Below are positions 9,926-18,536 of a stretch of 64,000 nt of DNA, piece after piece. The notes under the pieces were generated by a model. The model did not search any database, was not told the origin of the DNA, and was given only the letters and a program-made list of their open reading frames with translations. Position 1 is the stretch's first letter. Each line of letters starts with the position of its first letter. The position numbers and the translations under genes were made by a program. This DNA is from Marinospirillum perlucidum (lineage in GTDB: Bacteria; Pseudomonadota; Gammaproteobacteria; Pseudomonadales; Halomonadaceae). The stretch lies in NCBI RefSeq assembly GCF_003336805.1, contig NZ_QFWJ01000003.1:62001-126000 (forward strand), read 5' to 3'.

Positions 9926-10777
9926 ATGGGCGAAATCGTTTTATCTGCAAAAGTTACTCACGTTCCCACCATGCTGCTGTCCGAACAACCGGGCAAGCTT
10001 CAGGGCTGCCGCCAGCAGGCGATTGACGGTCATCGGGAAATCATGCGTCGTGCCCGTGAGCTGGGCGCGGATACCGTCGTTGTTCTGGACACCCACTGGC
10101 TGGTCAATGCCGGTTTCCATATCAACAGCAACCCGGTTTTCAAGGGCAAGTTCACCAGTCACGAATTCCCGCATTTCATCCAGAACCTGGAGTATGAATA
10201 CCAGGGGTGTCCTGAACTGGGTGATGCCATTGCCGAAAAGGCTACCGCCAAGGGCGTACACACCCTGTCTCACCAGGTAGAAACCCTGGATCTGGAATAC
10301 GGCACCCTGGTACCCATGCACTTTATGGAACCCGGCGATATGCCTATCGTTTCCATTGCTGCCTGGTGCACCGTTCACAACCTGCAGGATTCCCGCAAGC
10401 TGGGCGAAGCCATCCGTGAAGCGGTGGAAGCCAGCGATCGCAAGGTATTGCTGCTGGCCTCCGGTTCCCTGTCGCACAAGATCTGGGAAAACGAACTCTA
10501 CGCTGAAAATAATGGCACCTTCACCATTTCCCGCGAATTCAACCGTCAGGTGGATCTGCGCGTCCTCGAACTCTGGCAGCAGGGTGAAATTGCCACCTTC
10601 CTGAAGATGCTGCCCGAATATGCCCAGCACTGCTCCGGTGAAGGCGGCATGCACGATACCGCCATGCTGTTTGGTGCTCTGGGTTGGGATCAGTACACCG
10701 GCAAGGGTGAAGTCGTTGGTGAATACTTCCCCAGCTCCGGTACCGGCCAGGCTAATGTGATCTTCCCTGTTCAGTAG
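9926..10777 (+). CDS. hpaD: 3,4-dihydroxyphenylacetate 2,3-dioxygenase
   Basis: This class III extradiol dioxygenase opens the ring of homoprotocatechuate to 5-carboxymethyl-2-hydroxymuconic semialdehyde. The protein has 283 residues, the length of the E. coli C enzyme, and the LigB-type iron site can be placed: His12 in KVTHVP, His57 in LDTHWLVN and a Glu in CSGEGGMHD near residue 236. The GSLSHKIWE segment is also typical. The ATG at 9926 follows an AAGGTG site. It is the first gene of a plus-strand unit and is followed by a terminator-like hairpin. A second, divergent HpaD lies at 13574. Confidence 0.95.
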   Translation: MGEIVLSAKVTHVPTMLLSEQPGKLQGCRQQAIDGHREIMRRARELGADTVVVLDTHWLVNAGFHINSNPVFKGKFTSHEFPHFIQNLEYEYQGCPELGDAIAEKATAKGVHTLSHQVETLDLEYGTLVPMHFMEPGDMPIVSIAAWCTVHNLQDSRKLGEAIREAVEASDRKVLLLASGSLSHKIWENELYAENNGTFTISREFNRQVDLRVLELWQQGEIATFLKMLPEYAQHCSGEGGMHDTAMLFGALGWDQYTGKGEVVGEYFPSSGTGQANVIFPVQ

Positions 10778-10791
10778 GCTTTCTTGCCTTT

Positions 10792-10822
10792 GGCAGTCAG
10801 CCTGAGGTTGGCTGCCTTTTTT
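10792..10822 (+). terminator. Rho-independent terminator-like hairpin after hpaD
   Basis: GGCAGTCAGCC (10792-10802) pairs with GGTTGGCTGCC (10806-10816), with two wobble pairs and a TGA loop, followed by six T. Only about 40 bases separate it from the next gene, which has no evident promoter, so it may be a partial terminator that favours hpaD over the genes behind it. Confidence 0.7.
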
Positions 10823-10856
10823 ATTTTCCGCCCCTGTTTTCTGGAGAAACAGCGTC

Positions 10857-12287
10857 ATGCTGCAAGCATCCTATCCCTATTATTTGGCCAACAAGGCCGT
10901 GACACCCAACCAGGATCTGGTTGTTTATGACAAGTATTCCGGGGAAGCAGCTACCCGTGTTGCCCTGGCTGATGCTGCAGCAATTGATCAAGCCATAGCC
11001 GCAGCCGCGGCCGCAGCCGAACCAATGCGCAAGCTGCCGGCTTACAAGCGCCAGGCGATTCTGAATTTCTGTGTAGAGCGTTTCGAACAGCGTTTTGAAG
11101 AGCTGGCCGAGGCCCTGTGTATTGAAGCGGGCAAGCCCATCAAGGATGCCCGGGGTGAAGTCACTCGCCTGATCGATACCTTTCGTATTGCCGCTGAAGA
11201 AGCCGTTCGTATTGGTGGTGAAGTTCTGCCGTTGGATATTACTCCCCGTGCCGAAGGCTATACCGGCATGTGGAAACGGGTGCCCATCGGTCCCTGTTCC
11301 TTTATTTCACCCTTTAATTTTCCCTTGAACCTGGCGGCACACAAGGTAGCCCCGGCTTTGGCTGCAGGCTGCCCCTTTATTCTCAAGCCAGCCAGCCTGA
11401 CGCCCATAGGTGCTTTGATTATCGGCGAGATTCTGGCCGAAACCGATCTGCCCGAAGGGGCCTTTTCCATCCTGCCTTGCCGTCGCGATGGCGCAGACCT
11501 CTTCACCACCGATGAGCGCCTTAAGCTGTTGAGCTTTACCGGCTCACCGGAAGTGGGCTGGCAGCTGAAAGCCAAGGCGGGCAAGAAACCCGTGGTGCTG
11601 GAACTGGGTGGTAATGCCGCCTGCGTCGTTGATGAGGGCACCGATCTGGATGATGCCGTGGCCCGGATCATCTTTGGCGCCTATTACCAGTCTGGTCAGA
11701 GCTGTATCAGCGTGCAGCGGGTTCTGGTGCATGAAAAGCATTATGACGAAGTCAGGGACAAGCTAACGGCAGCGGTTAAAGACCTGGTTCACGGTGATCC
11801 TCGTGATGAGAATACCTTTATTGGCCCCATGATCTCCGAAAAAGAAGCTGAACGCCTGCATGGCTGGATCCTTGCGGCCAAGGATGCGGGTGCCCAAGTG
11901 CTGGCCGGAGGCGAGCGCGAAGGTGCGATGCTACAGGCAACGCTGATGGAAAATGTCGACCCCGCCCTGGATGCCAATACCCAGGAAGCCTTTGGTCCTC
12001 TGGCAATCCTGTCCAGTTTCAGCAGTTTTGATCAAGCGCTGGAAGAAGTGAATGCTTCGGACTTTGGTCTTCAGGCCGGTATTTTTACCCGTGATATCTA
12101 TAAGATACAAAAAGCCTGGGATGAACTGGATGTGGGCGGTGTCGTCATCGGCGATGTACCCTCCTGGCGGGTGGATAACATGCCCTATGGCGGCGTCAAG
12201 GACAGTGGTCTGGGACGCGAAGGCATCCGCTATGCCATCGAGGACATGACTGAAATCCGACTGCTGGCTATCCGTAATCCCGGATAA
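10857..12287 (+). CDS. NAD(P)-dependent aldehyde dehydrogenase, candidate succinic semialdehyde dehydrogenase of the HPA route
   Basis: A full-length aldehyde dehydrogenase (476 residues). Visible are the Rossmann part with PCSFISPFNFPLNL, FTGSPEVGW, the general-base segment VVLELGGNAACVV and the catalytic Cys in SGQSCISVQR. The C-terminal NMPYGGVKDSGLGREG block is normal. The subgroup resembles lactaldehyde/phosphonoacetaldehyde-type dehydrogenases. HpaE is encoded separately at 24610, so this is not the semialdehyde dehydrogenase of ring cleavage. The pathway ends in succinic semialdehyde, and oxidising that is the natural open job; this substrate is inference. ATG 10857 follows a GGAG site. 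Confidence 0.88.
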   Translation: MLQASYPYYLANKAVTPNQDLVVYDKYSGEAATRVALADAAAIDQAIAAAAAAAEPMRKLPAYKRQAILNFCVERFEQRFEELAEALCIEAGKPIKDARGEVTRLIDTFRIAAEEAVRIGGEVLPLDITPRAEGYTGMWKRVPIGPCSFISPFNFPLNLAAHKVAPALAAGCPFILKPASLTPIGALIIGEILAETDLPEGAFSILPCRRDGADLFTTDERLKLLSFTGSPEVGWQLKAKAGKKPVVLELGGNAACVVDEGTDLDDAVARIIFGAYYQSGQSCISVQRVLVHEKHYDEVRDKLTAAVKDLVHGDPRDENTFIGPMISEKEAERLHGWILAAKDAGAQVLAGGEREGAMLQATLMENVDPALDANTQEAFGPLAILSSFSSFDQALEEVNASDFGLQAGIFTRDIYKIQKAWDELDVGGVVIGDVPSWRVDNMPYGGVKDSGLGREGIRYAIEDMTEIRLLAIRNPG

Positions 12288-12336
12288 TCCCTGTTCAGGG
12301 CTGGTTTGCAGCCCTGAAGTTTCTGGTGTCTGAGCG

Positions 12337-13530
12337 ATGAACAGCAAACCGCCGATTACCCTGCTGGTCTTTATTGCCATGGCCAGTCCTCTGGCCCTGA
12401 ATGCCTTTGTGCCAGCCATGCCGGAGGCTGCTGAAGCCCTGGGGACGGATGTTGCCAGTATCCAGCTGACTTTTACCCTCTATCTGCTGACGCTGGCGAT
12501 CGGTCAGTTAATCAGCGGGCAGTTGGGTGATTACTTTGGTCGGCGTCCGGTGTTGCTGACCGGTTTTGCCCTGCATGTCGGGGGCAGTTTTCTGGCAGCA
12601 GCGGCAGTCAACGTGGAAATGCTAATTGCCGGGCGAGTGCTCCAGGCTCTGGGCGGCAGTACCGCCATGGCGCTGGCGCGCACCATTCTGCTGGATGTGC
12701 ACGGGCGCGAAGGGGCGGCTGGCCGCATGGGTTATCTGGTGATGGCTATCGCTCTGGCTCAGGCTCTGGCTCCGGCCATCGGTGGTTTGCTGAATATCTG
12801 GACCGGCTGGAATTCGATTTTCTACCTGTCCGTGGTTATGGGCAGTCTGGTCTGGCTGGTGGCTCTGAAATACCTACCGGAAACCAGTAGTGAACTAACT
12901 TCCAGCCTGCGTCCGGGGCAGATGCTCAAACGCTACCGTGAAGTACTGCGCTCGGCCGATTATCGCGGCTATGTTCTGGCCACAACAGCCCTGGCTTCGG
13001 CTTTCTATCTGTTTGTCGGCAGCACGCCCTATATCGTGGTGGAACAGCTGCAGGGGAATTCAGCTGATTTTGGTCTCTGGTTTTTGACCATCTCCTTCTC
13101 TTTTATGGCTGGAAGTTTTCTCTCCACCCGCCTGGCCCCTTTTTTTCGGGTGGATCAAATGCTGCTGTTGGGCAATGGCCTGGCAGTGGTGGGCTCGGGT
13201 TTATTGGTATCGCTGGCCTGGGTGGGCGAGTTGAGTTACCTGGGATTGTTTCTGCCCATGGCCCTGGTGGTCTTGGGGCGGGGTTTAAGTCAGCCCAATG
13301 CCCAGTCGGCTGCGATCAGTGCCACTCAGGGGGCTGCAGCTACAGCTTCGGGGCTGATGGGCTTTATCCAGCTGTTGATTGGTTCGGCCATAGCGCAAAC
13401 AGTGCCCTACCTCTTACAGCTGGGTTATCTCTGGGTGTTTGCGGGCCTTTTTGTGGCCTGCATCCTGCCGGTGGTGGCTCATCTCTATGCCTGGCAAAGG
13501 CGAGCTGAGCCCACTGCAAAAGAAGAGTAG
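12337..13530 (+). CDS. MFS transporter, Bcr/CflA type (first of two in the cluster)
   Basis: A 12-helix major facilitator protein of 397 residues. The loop between helices 2 and 3 carries the MFS signature as GQLGDYFGRRPVLLTG, and helix 4-5 contains RVLQALGGSTAMALARTILLD, a pattern of the Bcr/CflA drug-exporter group. It lies 49 bases behind the aldehyde dehydrogenase and 43 before the second hpaD. In this place it may export toxic catechol or semialdehyde intermediates, or move an aromatic acid; the family mostly exports. The substrate is unknown. Confidence 0.85.
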   Translation: MNSKPPITLLVFIAMASPLALNAFVPAMPEAAEALGTDVASIQLTFTLYLLTLAIGQLISGQLGDYFGRRPVLLTGFALHVGGSFLAAAAVNVEMLIAGRVLQALGGSTAMALARTILLDVHGREGAAGRMGYLVMAIALAQALAPAIGGLLNIWTGWNSIFYLSVVMGSLVWLVALKYLPETSSELTSSLRPGQMLKRYREVLRSADYRGYVLATTALASAFYLFVGSTPYIVVEQLQGNSADFGLWFLTISFSFMAGSFLSTRLAPFFRVDQMLLLGNGLAVVGSGLLVSLAWVGELSYLGLFLPMALVVLGRGLSQPNAQSAAISATQGAAATASGLMGFIQLLIGSAIAQTVPYLLQLGYLWVFAGLFVACILPVVAHLYAWQRRAEPTAKEE

Positions 13531-13573
13531 AAGGCGCGCCTTCTCAATTCATGTCGTTAAATGAGGTTTAATC

Positions 13574-14500
13574 ATGGGTGAACTGGCCCTGGCTGCAAAG
13601 ATTACACACGTTCCTTCCATGTATTTATCCGAGCTGGATGGCCCGCAAAAGGGTTTTCGTCAGGCCGCGATTGATGGCCACAAGGAGATCGGTCGCCGTT
13701 GCCGGGAACTGGGTGTGGATACCCTGGTGGTCTTTGATACCCACTGGCTGGTCAATGCCAGCTACCACATCAATTGTGCGCCTGAATTTGCCGGTAATTA
13801 CACCAGCAATGAATTGCCTCACTTTATTTCCAATATGCCCTTTGAATTCAGTGGCAACCCGCGTTTGGGACAATTGATTGCCGAGGAATGCCAGGCACAG
13901 GGCGTGGAAACCCTGGCGCATGACCAGACCTCCCTGGACCCTGAATACGGCACCCTGGTACCCATGCGTTATATGAATGAAGACCAGCATTTCAAGGTGG
14001 TCTCTATCTCGGCCATGTGCATGGCCCACTATTTAAATGACAGTGCCCGCTTGGGCTGGGCGCTGCGCCAGGCCGTGGAAAAGCACTACGATGGCAAGGT
14101 AGCCGTGCTGGCCAGTGGCTCCCTGTCGCATCGTTTTGCCCAGAATGGCCAGGCACCGGGATTTGCCACCAAGGTTTGGAGCCCTTTCTTGGAAAGGCTG
14201 GATCAGGATGTGGTGCGCATGTGGGAAGCGGCGGAATGGAAGGACTTTTGTGAAATGCTGCCTGAATATGCCGTCAAGGGTCATGGTGAAGGCTTTATGC
14301 ATGATACCGCTATGCTGTTGGGCTGCCTGGGCTGGTCGGAATATGATCAACCCGCCGAGGTGGTGACTCCCTACTTTGGCAGTTCGGGAACCGGGCAGAT
14401 CAATGCCATCTTCCCGGTTTCGCCCGTCAGTGGTGAGCAGGTGCCCGGCCCCCAGGCCTCGGTCAGTGACGCTTCGGCTGCCAGCGGCGGTCGCCTGTAA
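13574..14500 (+). CDS. Second HpaD-like extradiol dioxygenase
   Basis: A paralogue of the hpaD product at 9926: the same start (MGELALAAKITHVPSM), the same iron-ligand motifs (His in ITHVP, His in FDTHWLVN, Glu in GHGEGFMHD) and the same end (FGSSGTGQINAIFPV). It is 308 residues long because of a 25-residue Gly/Ser/Ala-rich tail absent from HpaD. The two differ widely in the middle, so this is not a recent copy. It may act on a related catechol (for example a side-chain variant) or be a second homoprotocatechuate dioxygenase with other kinetics. A GAGG site precedes ATG 13574. Confidence 0.9.
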   Translation: MGELALAAKITHVPSMYLSELDGPQKGFRQAAIDGHKEIGRRCRELGVDTLVVFDTHWLVNASYHINCAPEFAGNYTSNELPHFISNMPFEFSGNPRLGQLIAEECQAQGVETLAHDQTSLDPEYGTLVPMRYMNEDQHFKVVSISAMCMAHYLNDSARLGWALRQAVEKHYDGKVAVLASGSLSHRFAQNGQAPGFATKVWSPFLERLDQDVVRMWEAAEWKDFCEMLPEYAVKGHGEGFMHDTAMLLGCLGWSEYDQPAEVVTPYFGSSGTGQINAIFPVSPVSGEQVPGPQASVSDASAASGGRL

Positions 14501-14531
14501 TTTCTGTCCCCAGCGGACCCAAGAGGATGCC

Positions 14532-15716
14532 ATGTCCACGATAAAAAATCCCCACCGGCTGATTATTCTGCTGGCTGCCCTGGTGGCTTTCGGTCCTCTG
14601 TCGATCGATATGTACCTGCCCAGTCTGCCGTTGATTGCATCAGATCTTCAGGCGGCGGAAGGGGATATTCAGCTGACCATCAGCGCTTTTTTGTTGGGCC
14701 TGTTTATCGGTATGCTCTTTTACGGCCCGCTATCGGACAAGGTGGGTCGGCGTCCTCTGCTATTGGGCGGTATCGGCCTTTATCTGGCGGCCAGTGTGGC
14801 CTGCTTTCTGGCCACCTCGGCGGATTGGCTGATTGCAGCACGTTTTCTTCAGGCTCTGGGGGCGGCTGCCGCTTCGGTGCTGGCTCGCGCCATCGTGCGT
14901 GATCTCTTTCCGCTGGAAGAGGCGGCGCGGGTGCTCTCGCTGATGCATCTGGTCACCATGATTGCCACCCTGATGGCCCCGCTGGTCGGTGGCTATCTGA
15001 TTCTCTTGGCTGGCTGGCGCTCCCTGTTTGTGGTGCTATTCGTTTTTGCCACCCTGATGCTGTTGTTCAGTAGTTGGAAAATTCCCGAGACCCACCACGG
15101 CAGCTCCAGGGGCTCGAGTGTGGCGCGGGTGTTTAAATCCTATGGGCTGATCCTGCTGCAGCCGGTGGCTGTGGGTTACATTCTCAGCATGTCGCTAACC
15201 TTCGCCGGGATGTTTGCCTACATCACGGCCTCACCCTTTGTTTACATCGGTTTTTTTGATGTCTCCCCACAAAACTATGCCTGGCTGTTCAGCCTCAATA
15301 TCGGCGGGATTATCCTGCTGGTGAGTCTCAATGCCCGCTATGTGACCCGGATTGGCACTCAAAAACTGCTAACGGCTGCTGCTTTTCTGGCTGCGGCCTC
15401 AGGGCTCTTGCTTGTCCTGGCCGGAACCACGGGTTGGGGTGGCCTGCCTCTGATCGTGGTGGCCCTTTTGGGCTTTGTCAGTGTGACTGGCGTGGTGGGT
15501 TCTAACTGCATGGCCAGCCTGCTCTCGCGTTTTCCCGAGCAGGCCGGAGCAGCAGCAGGCATTGCCGTGGCTTGTCAGTTTGGGATGGGGGCTTTGGCCA
15601 GCTCTCTGGCCAGCGCCCTGCACGATGGCACCCCTCTGCCCATGAGTCTGATTATCGGCCTGATGGGGATGGGGGCCTTGGCCGCTCTTTTGCTAACCCG
15701 TCAGCCCGTCAAGTGA
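14532..15716 (+). CDS. MFS transporter, Bcr/CflA type (second of two)
   Basis: A 394-residue, 12-helix major facilitator protein. The signature GPLSDKVGRRPLLLGG follows helix 2, and FLQALGAAAASVLARAIVRDLF matches the Bcr/CflA group. The start chosen at 14532 follows an AAGAGG site; the open frame extends further upstream into the second hpaD gene without initiation signals. Together with the upstream genes it gives the repeated order dioxygenase-transporter, dioxygenase-transporter, with an aldehyde dehydrogenase in the first pair. The transported compound is unknown. Confidence 0.85.
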   Translation: MSTIKNPHRLIILLAALVAFGPLSIDMYLPSLPLIASDLQAAEGDIQLTISAFLLGLFIGMLFYGPLSDKVGRRPLLLGGIGLYLAASVACFLATSADWLIAARFLQALGAAAASVLARAIVRDLFPLEEAARVLSLMHLVTMIATLMAPLVGGYLILLAGWRSLFVVLFVFATLMLLFSSWKIPETHHGSSRGSSVARVFKSYGLILLQPVAVGYILSMSLTFAGMFAYITASPFVYIGFFDVSPQNYAWLFSLNIGGIILLVSLNARYVTRIGTQKLLTAAAFLAAASGLLLVLAGTTGWGGLPLIVVALLGFVSVTGVVGSNCMASLLSRFPEQAGAAAGIAVACQFGMGALASSLASALHDGTPLPMSLIIGLMGMGALAALLLTRQPVK

Positions 15717-15750
15717 TACCAGAGTCTTAGATGCAGGAGCCTGGCTTATG

Positions 15751-15779
15751 TTGACAAAACTTAATATGTTAATTAGATT
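15751..15779 (+). promoter_or_regulatory. Promoter of hpaF-TRAP operon with probable HpaR operator
   Basis: TTGACA (15751-15756) and TAGATT (15774-15779) form a sigma-70 pair with a 17-base spacer. The spacer contains TTAATATGTTAA (15761-15772), a palindrome with one mismatched pair, in the context ACTTAATATGTTAATT. It matches the sites before hpaD and hpaH. A repressor bound here would block RNA polymerase directly. Confidence 0.78.
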
Positions 15780-15850
15780 TGACAGAAGGTCGCTTGCAAG
15801 GCGTTGCCCGGTTTTTCGACCTGCTATTACAAGAATCAAGAGGTAGTCTT

Positions 15851-16234
15851 ATGCCGCATTTTATCGTTGAGTATTCGGGCAATCTGCACGAACGCCTCGA
15901 ATTTCAAAGCCTCTTCAAGGAGCTGCACGAGTATGTCGTTTCCACCGGTGAATTTCCACTGGGTGGTGTGCGCAGCCGGGCTATCCGTTGTGATGATTTT
16001 CGGGTAGCCGATGGGCGTGAAGACTTCGCTTTCCTCAACCTGACCCTGAAAATCGGTCATGGTCGCGACCCTGATCTCAAAAAAGAGGTAGCCGAAGAAG
16101 TCTTTCGCATCCTCTGCAACTGGATGCAGCCCATCACCGATGAGAGCTACTGCCAGATTTCCTTTGAAATGACTGAACTGGACCCGGTTCTCAAATTCAA
16201 CAAGAACAACATCCATCCGCTGTTTAAAAAATAG
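15851..16234 (+). CDS. hpaF: 5-carboxymethyl-2-hydroxymuconate Delta-isomerase
   Basis: HpaF moves the double bond of 5-carboxymethyl-2-hydroxymuconate before decarboxylation. The protein has 127 residues and starts MPHFIVEYSGN, so removal of Met exposes the catalytic Pro1 typical of this tautomerase. The blocks GGVRSRAIRCDDFRVAD, LNLTLKIGHGRD and ISFEMTELDP match the family. The start at 15851 was chosen for the Pro after Met; an upstream TTG in frame has no support. It heads the operon with the TRAP transporter, linking transport with catabolism. Confidence 0.94.
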   Translation: MPHFIVEYSGNLHERLEFQSLFKELHEYVVSTGEFPLGGVRSRAIRCDDFRVADGREDFAFLNLTLKIGHGRDPDLKKEVAEEVFRILCNWMQPITDESYCQISFEMTELDPVLKFNKNNIHPLFKK

Positions 16235-16312
16235 CGCAGCGGTGTTGGTTACCCGGCCTGCATGCAAGCGGGCGGGGTGACACCCAGAGATAAGCACTCG
16301 ATTAAGACGTGT

Positions 16313-17367
16313 AAGACAATAAAAACTACTCGGAGACACGCCATGAAAAATCTAGGCACTCAAGTCAAAACCCTGGCTGCTGCTTCCCTGCTGACCGTTG
16401 GTCTGGCCGGAACCAGCGTAGCTACCGCTTCTACCACCCTGGTTGTCGGCACCTGGATGCCACCCAGCAACCCCATGAATACCGTGGTTTGGCCTACTTG
16501 GGCTGAATGGGTCGAAGAAGCCACCGATGGCCGCGTTGAAGTCAAGATTGAACATGACCTGGGCCATCCACGCACCTACTTCCAACTGGTTGAAGATGGC
16601 GTTATCAATGCTGGCTGGAGCTACCACGGTTACATTCCCGGTCGCTTCAACCTGCCCATGGCCGTAGAACAACCCGGTATGGGTGTAAACGCCGAAGCGG
16701 CTTCTGCAGCCCTTTGGGACGTTCACCAGGAACACTTTGCCCAGGCCAATGAATACCAGGGTCTGGAGCTCCTGGCCCTGCTGACTCACGGTCCCGGCCA
16801 ACTGCATACCCGCGAGCCGATCGAAAATCTGGATGACCTGGAAAACAAGCGCATTCGTAGCGGCGGTGGTGTTCAGGCCGAACTGGCCGAGCGCCTGGAC
16901 GTGACGCCTGTTTCCGCACCCGGTTCACGTGTTTATGAAATGCTGCAACAGGGCGTTATCGATGGTGTTTTCATGCCTGCTCAAGAACAGCGCTCACTGC
17001 GTCTGAACGAAGTGGCCCCCAACCTGACTGTCTTCCCTGGTGGCATGTACCTGGGCAGCTTTGCCATGTTCATCGATCCCTACTTCATGGAATCCCTGGA
17101 CCCGGAAGATGCCGAAGCCATCCGCAGTGTTTCCGGTCGCCAGCTGTCCATCCTGGCCGGTCAAGCCTGGGACGAAGCCGACGAACAGGGTCTGGAATAC
17201 GCACGTGAAGAAGGCGTGAACGTGGTAGTTCTGGAAGAAGACGATGCCATGGTTCAGGAATTCCGCGAACTGACTGAAGGCATGGATCAACAGTGGATCG
17301 ACAGTGTGACTGCCGAGGGTGTTGATGCTGCCCAGGCACTGGAAGATCTGCGCCGCATTGCTCGTGA
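16313..17367 (+). repeat. Tandem duplication, first copy (contains dctP 1)
   Basis: About 1055 bases that recur at 17482-18536, offset by 1169. The repeat begins 30 bases before the dctP start codon (AAGACAATAAAAACTACTCG) and so includes the ribosome site, and ends in codon 342. The encoded proteins are identical up to that point and the frames read in other phases are also identical, so the DNA appears identical or almost so. Confidence 0.92.
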
Positions 17368-17386
17368 TTACCAAGAAAACAATTAA
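16343..17386 (+). CDS. TRAP transporter substrate-binding protein DctP, copy 1
   Basis: A periplasmic binding protein of 347 residues with a Sec signal peptide (MKNLGTQVKTLAAASLLTVG, cleavage near ATAS-TT). The mature part is DctP-like: WAEWVEEATDGRVEVKIEHDL, a conserved Arg region in the KRIRSGGG block, and GAPGSRVYEMLQQGVIDGVF-type segment. It binds the ligand for the DctQM permease encoded downstream. Its position between hpaF and the permease genes suggests HPA or a related aromatic acid as the ligand, which is inference. The end, RDYQENN, is the only part that differs from copy 2. The start at 16343 follows a CGGAG site. Confidence 0.93.
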   Translation: MKNLGTQVKTLAAASLLTVGLAGTSVATASTTLVVGTWMPPSNPMNTVVWPTWAEWVEEATDGRVEVKIEHDLGHPRTYFQLVEDGVINAGWSYHGYIPGRFNLPMAVEQPGMGVNAEAASAALWDVHQEHFAQANEYQGLELLALLTHGPGQLHTREPIENLDDLENKRIRSGGGVQAELAERLDVTPVSAPGSRVYEMLQQGVIDGVFMPAQEQRSLRLNEVAPNLTVFPGGMYLGSFAMFIDPYFMESLDPEDAEAIRSVSGRQLSILAGQAWDEADEQGLEYAREEGVNVVVLEEDDAMVQEFRELTEGMDQQWIDSVTAEGVDAAQALEDLRRIARDYQENN

Positions 17387-17415
17387 TAGCCCTGCAGGAT
17401 GCAAGGTGATTGTGC

Positions 17416-17447
17416 GGGCTAGTCTGAACCTTGATTCAGTCTAGCCC
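17416..17447 (+). other. Intercistronic hairpin between the two dctP copies
   Basis: GGGCTAG (17416-17422) with CTAGCCC (17441-17447), continued by CTGAA (17424-17428) with TTCAG (17435-17439), gives a 12-pair stem with one T-T mismatch and a 6-base loop. No T-run follows. Such stems behind binding-protein genes commonly protect the upstream message from 3' decay. It lies in the unique 114-base spacer between the duplicated segments. Confidence 0.65.
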
Positions 17448-17481
17448 AAATCAGCCGCCACAGCTGATAACTGCTGACGGC

Positions 17482-18536
17482 AAGACAATAAAAACTACTC
17501 GGAGACACGCCATGAAAAATCTAGGCACTCAAGTCAAAACCCTGGCTGCTGCTTCCCTGCTGACCGTTGGTCTGGCCGGAACCAGCGTAGCTACCGCTTC
17601 TACCACCCTGGTTGTCGGCACCTGGATGCCACCCAGCAACCCCATGAATACCGTGGTTTGGCCTACTTGGGCTGAATGGGTCGAAGAAGCCACCGATGGC
17701 CGCGTTGAAGTCAAGATTGAACATGACCTGGGCCATCCACGCACCTACTTCCAACTGGTTGAAGATGGCGTTATCAATGCTGGCTGGAGCTACCACGGTT
17801 ACATTCCCGGTCGCTTCAACCTGCCCATGGCCGTAGAACAACCCGGTATGGGTGTAAACGCCGAAGCGGCTTCTGCAGCCCTTTGGGACGTTCACCAGGA
17901 ACACTTTGCCCAGGCCAATGAATACCAGGGTCTGGAGCTCCTGGCCCTGCTGACTCACGGTCCCGGCCAACTGCATACCCGCGAGCCGATCGAAAATCTG
18001 GATGACCTGGAAAACAAGCGCATTCGTAGCGGCGGTGGTGTTCAGGCCGAACTGGCCGAGCGCCTGGACGTGACGCCTGTTTCCGCACCCGGTTCACGTG
18101 TTTATGAAATGCTGCAACAGGGCGTTATCGATGGTGTTTTCATGCCTGCTCAAGAACAGCGCTCACTGCGTCTGAACGAAGTGGCCCCCAACCTGACTGT
18201 CTTCCCTGGTGGCATGTACCTGGGCAGCTTTGCCATGTTCATCGATCCCTACTTCATGGAATCCCTGGACCCGGAAGATGCCGAAGCCATCCGCAGTGTT
18301 TCCGGTCGCCAGCTGTCCATCCTGGCCGGTCAAGCCTGGGACGAAGCCGACGAACAGGGTCTGGAATACGCACGTGAAGAAGGCGTGAACGTGGTAGTTC
18401 TGGAAGAAGACGATGCCATGGTTCAGGAATTCCGCGAACTGACTGAAGGCATGGATCAACAGTGGATCGACAGTGTGACTGCCGAGGGTGTTGATGCTGC
18501 CCAGGCACTGGAAGATCTGCGCCGCATTGCTCGTGA
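17482..18536 (+). repeat. Tandem duplication, second copy (contains dctP 2)
   Basis: The second copy of the 1055-base direct repeat described at 16313. Beyond 18536 the sequences diverge: this copy ends REYEAQN and runs into the dctQ ribosome site, while copy 1 ends RDYQENN. Confidence 0.92.

Noticed and set aside
9832-10026. A 64-codon frame starting at the ATG inside the hpaD operator
   Set aside because: Its ATG is the centre of the TTAACATGTTAA palindrome, there is no ribosome site, and most of it is an out-of-frame overlap with hpaD.
16313-18536. Reading the dctP repeat as a mobile element
   Set aside because: No inverted repeats, target duplication or transposase lie at its borders; it is a simple direct duplication of one gene with its ribosome site.
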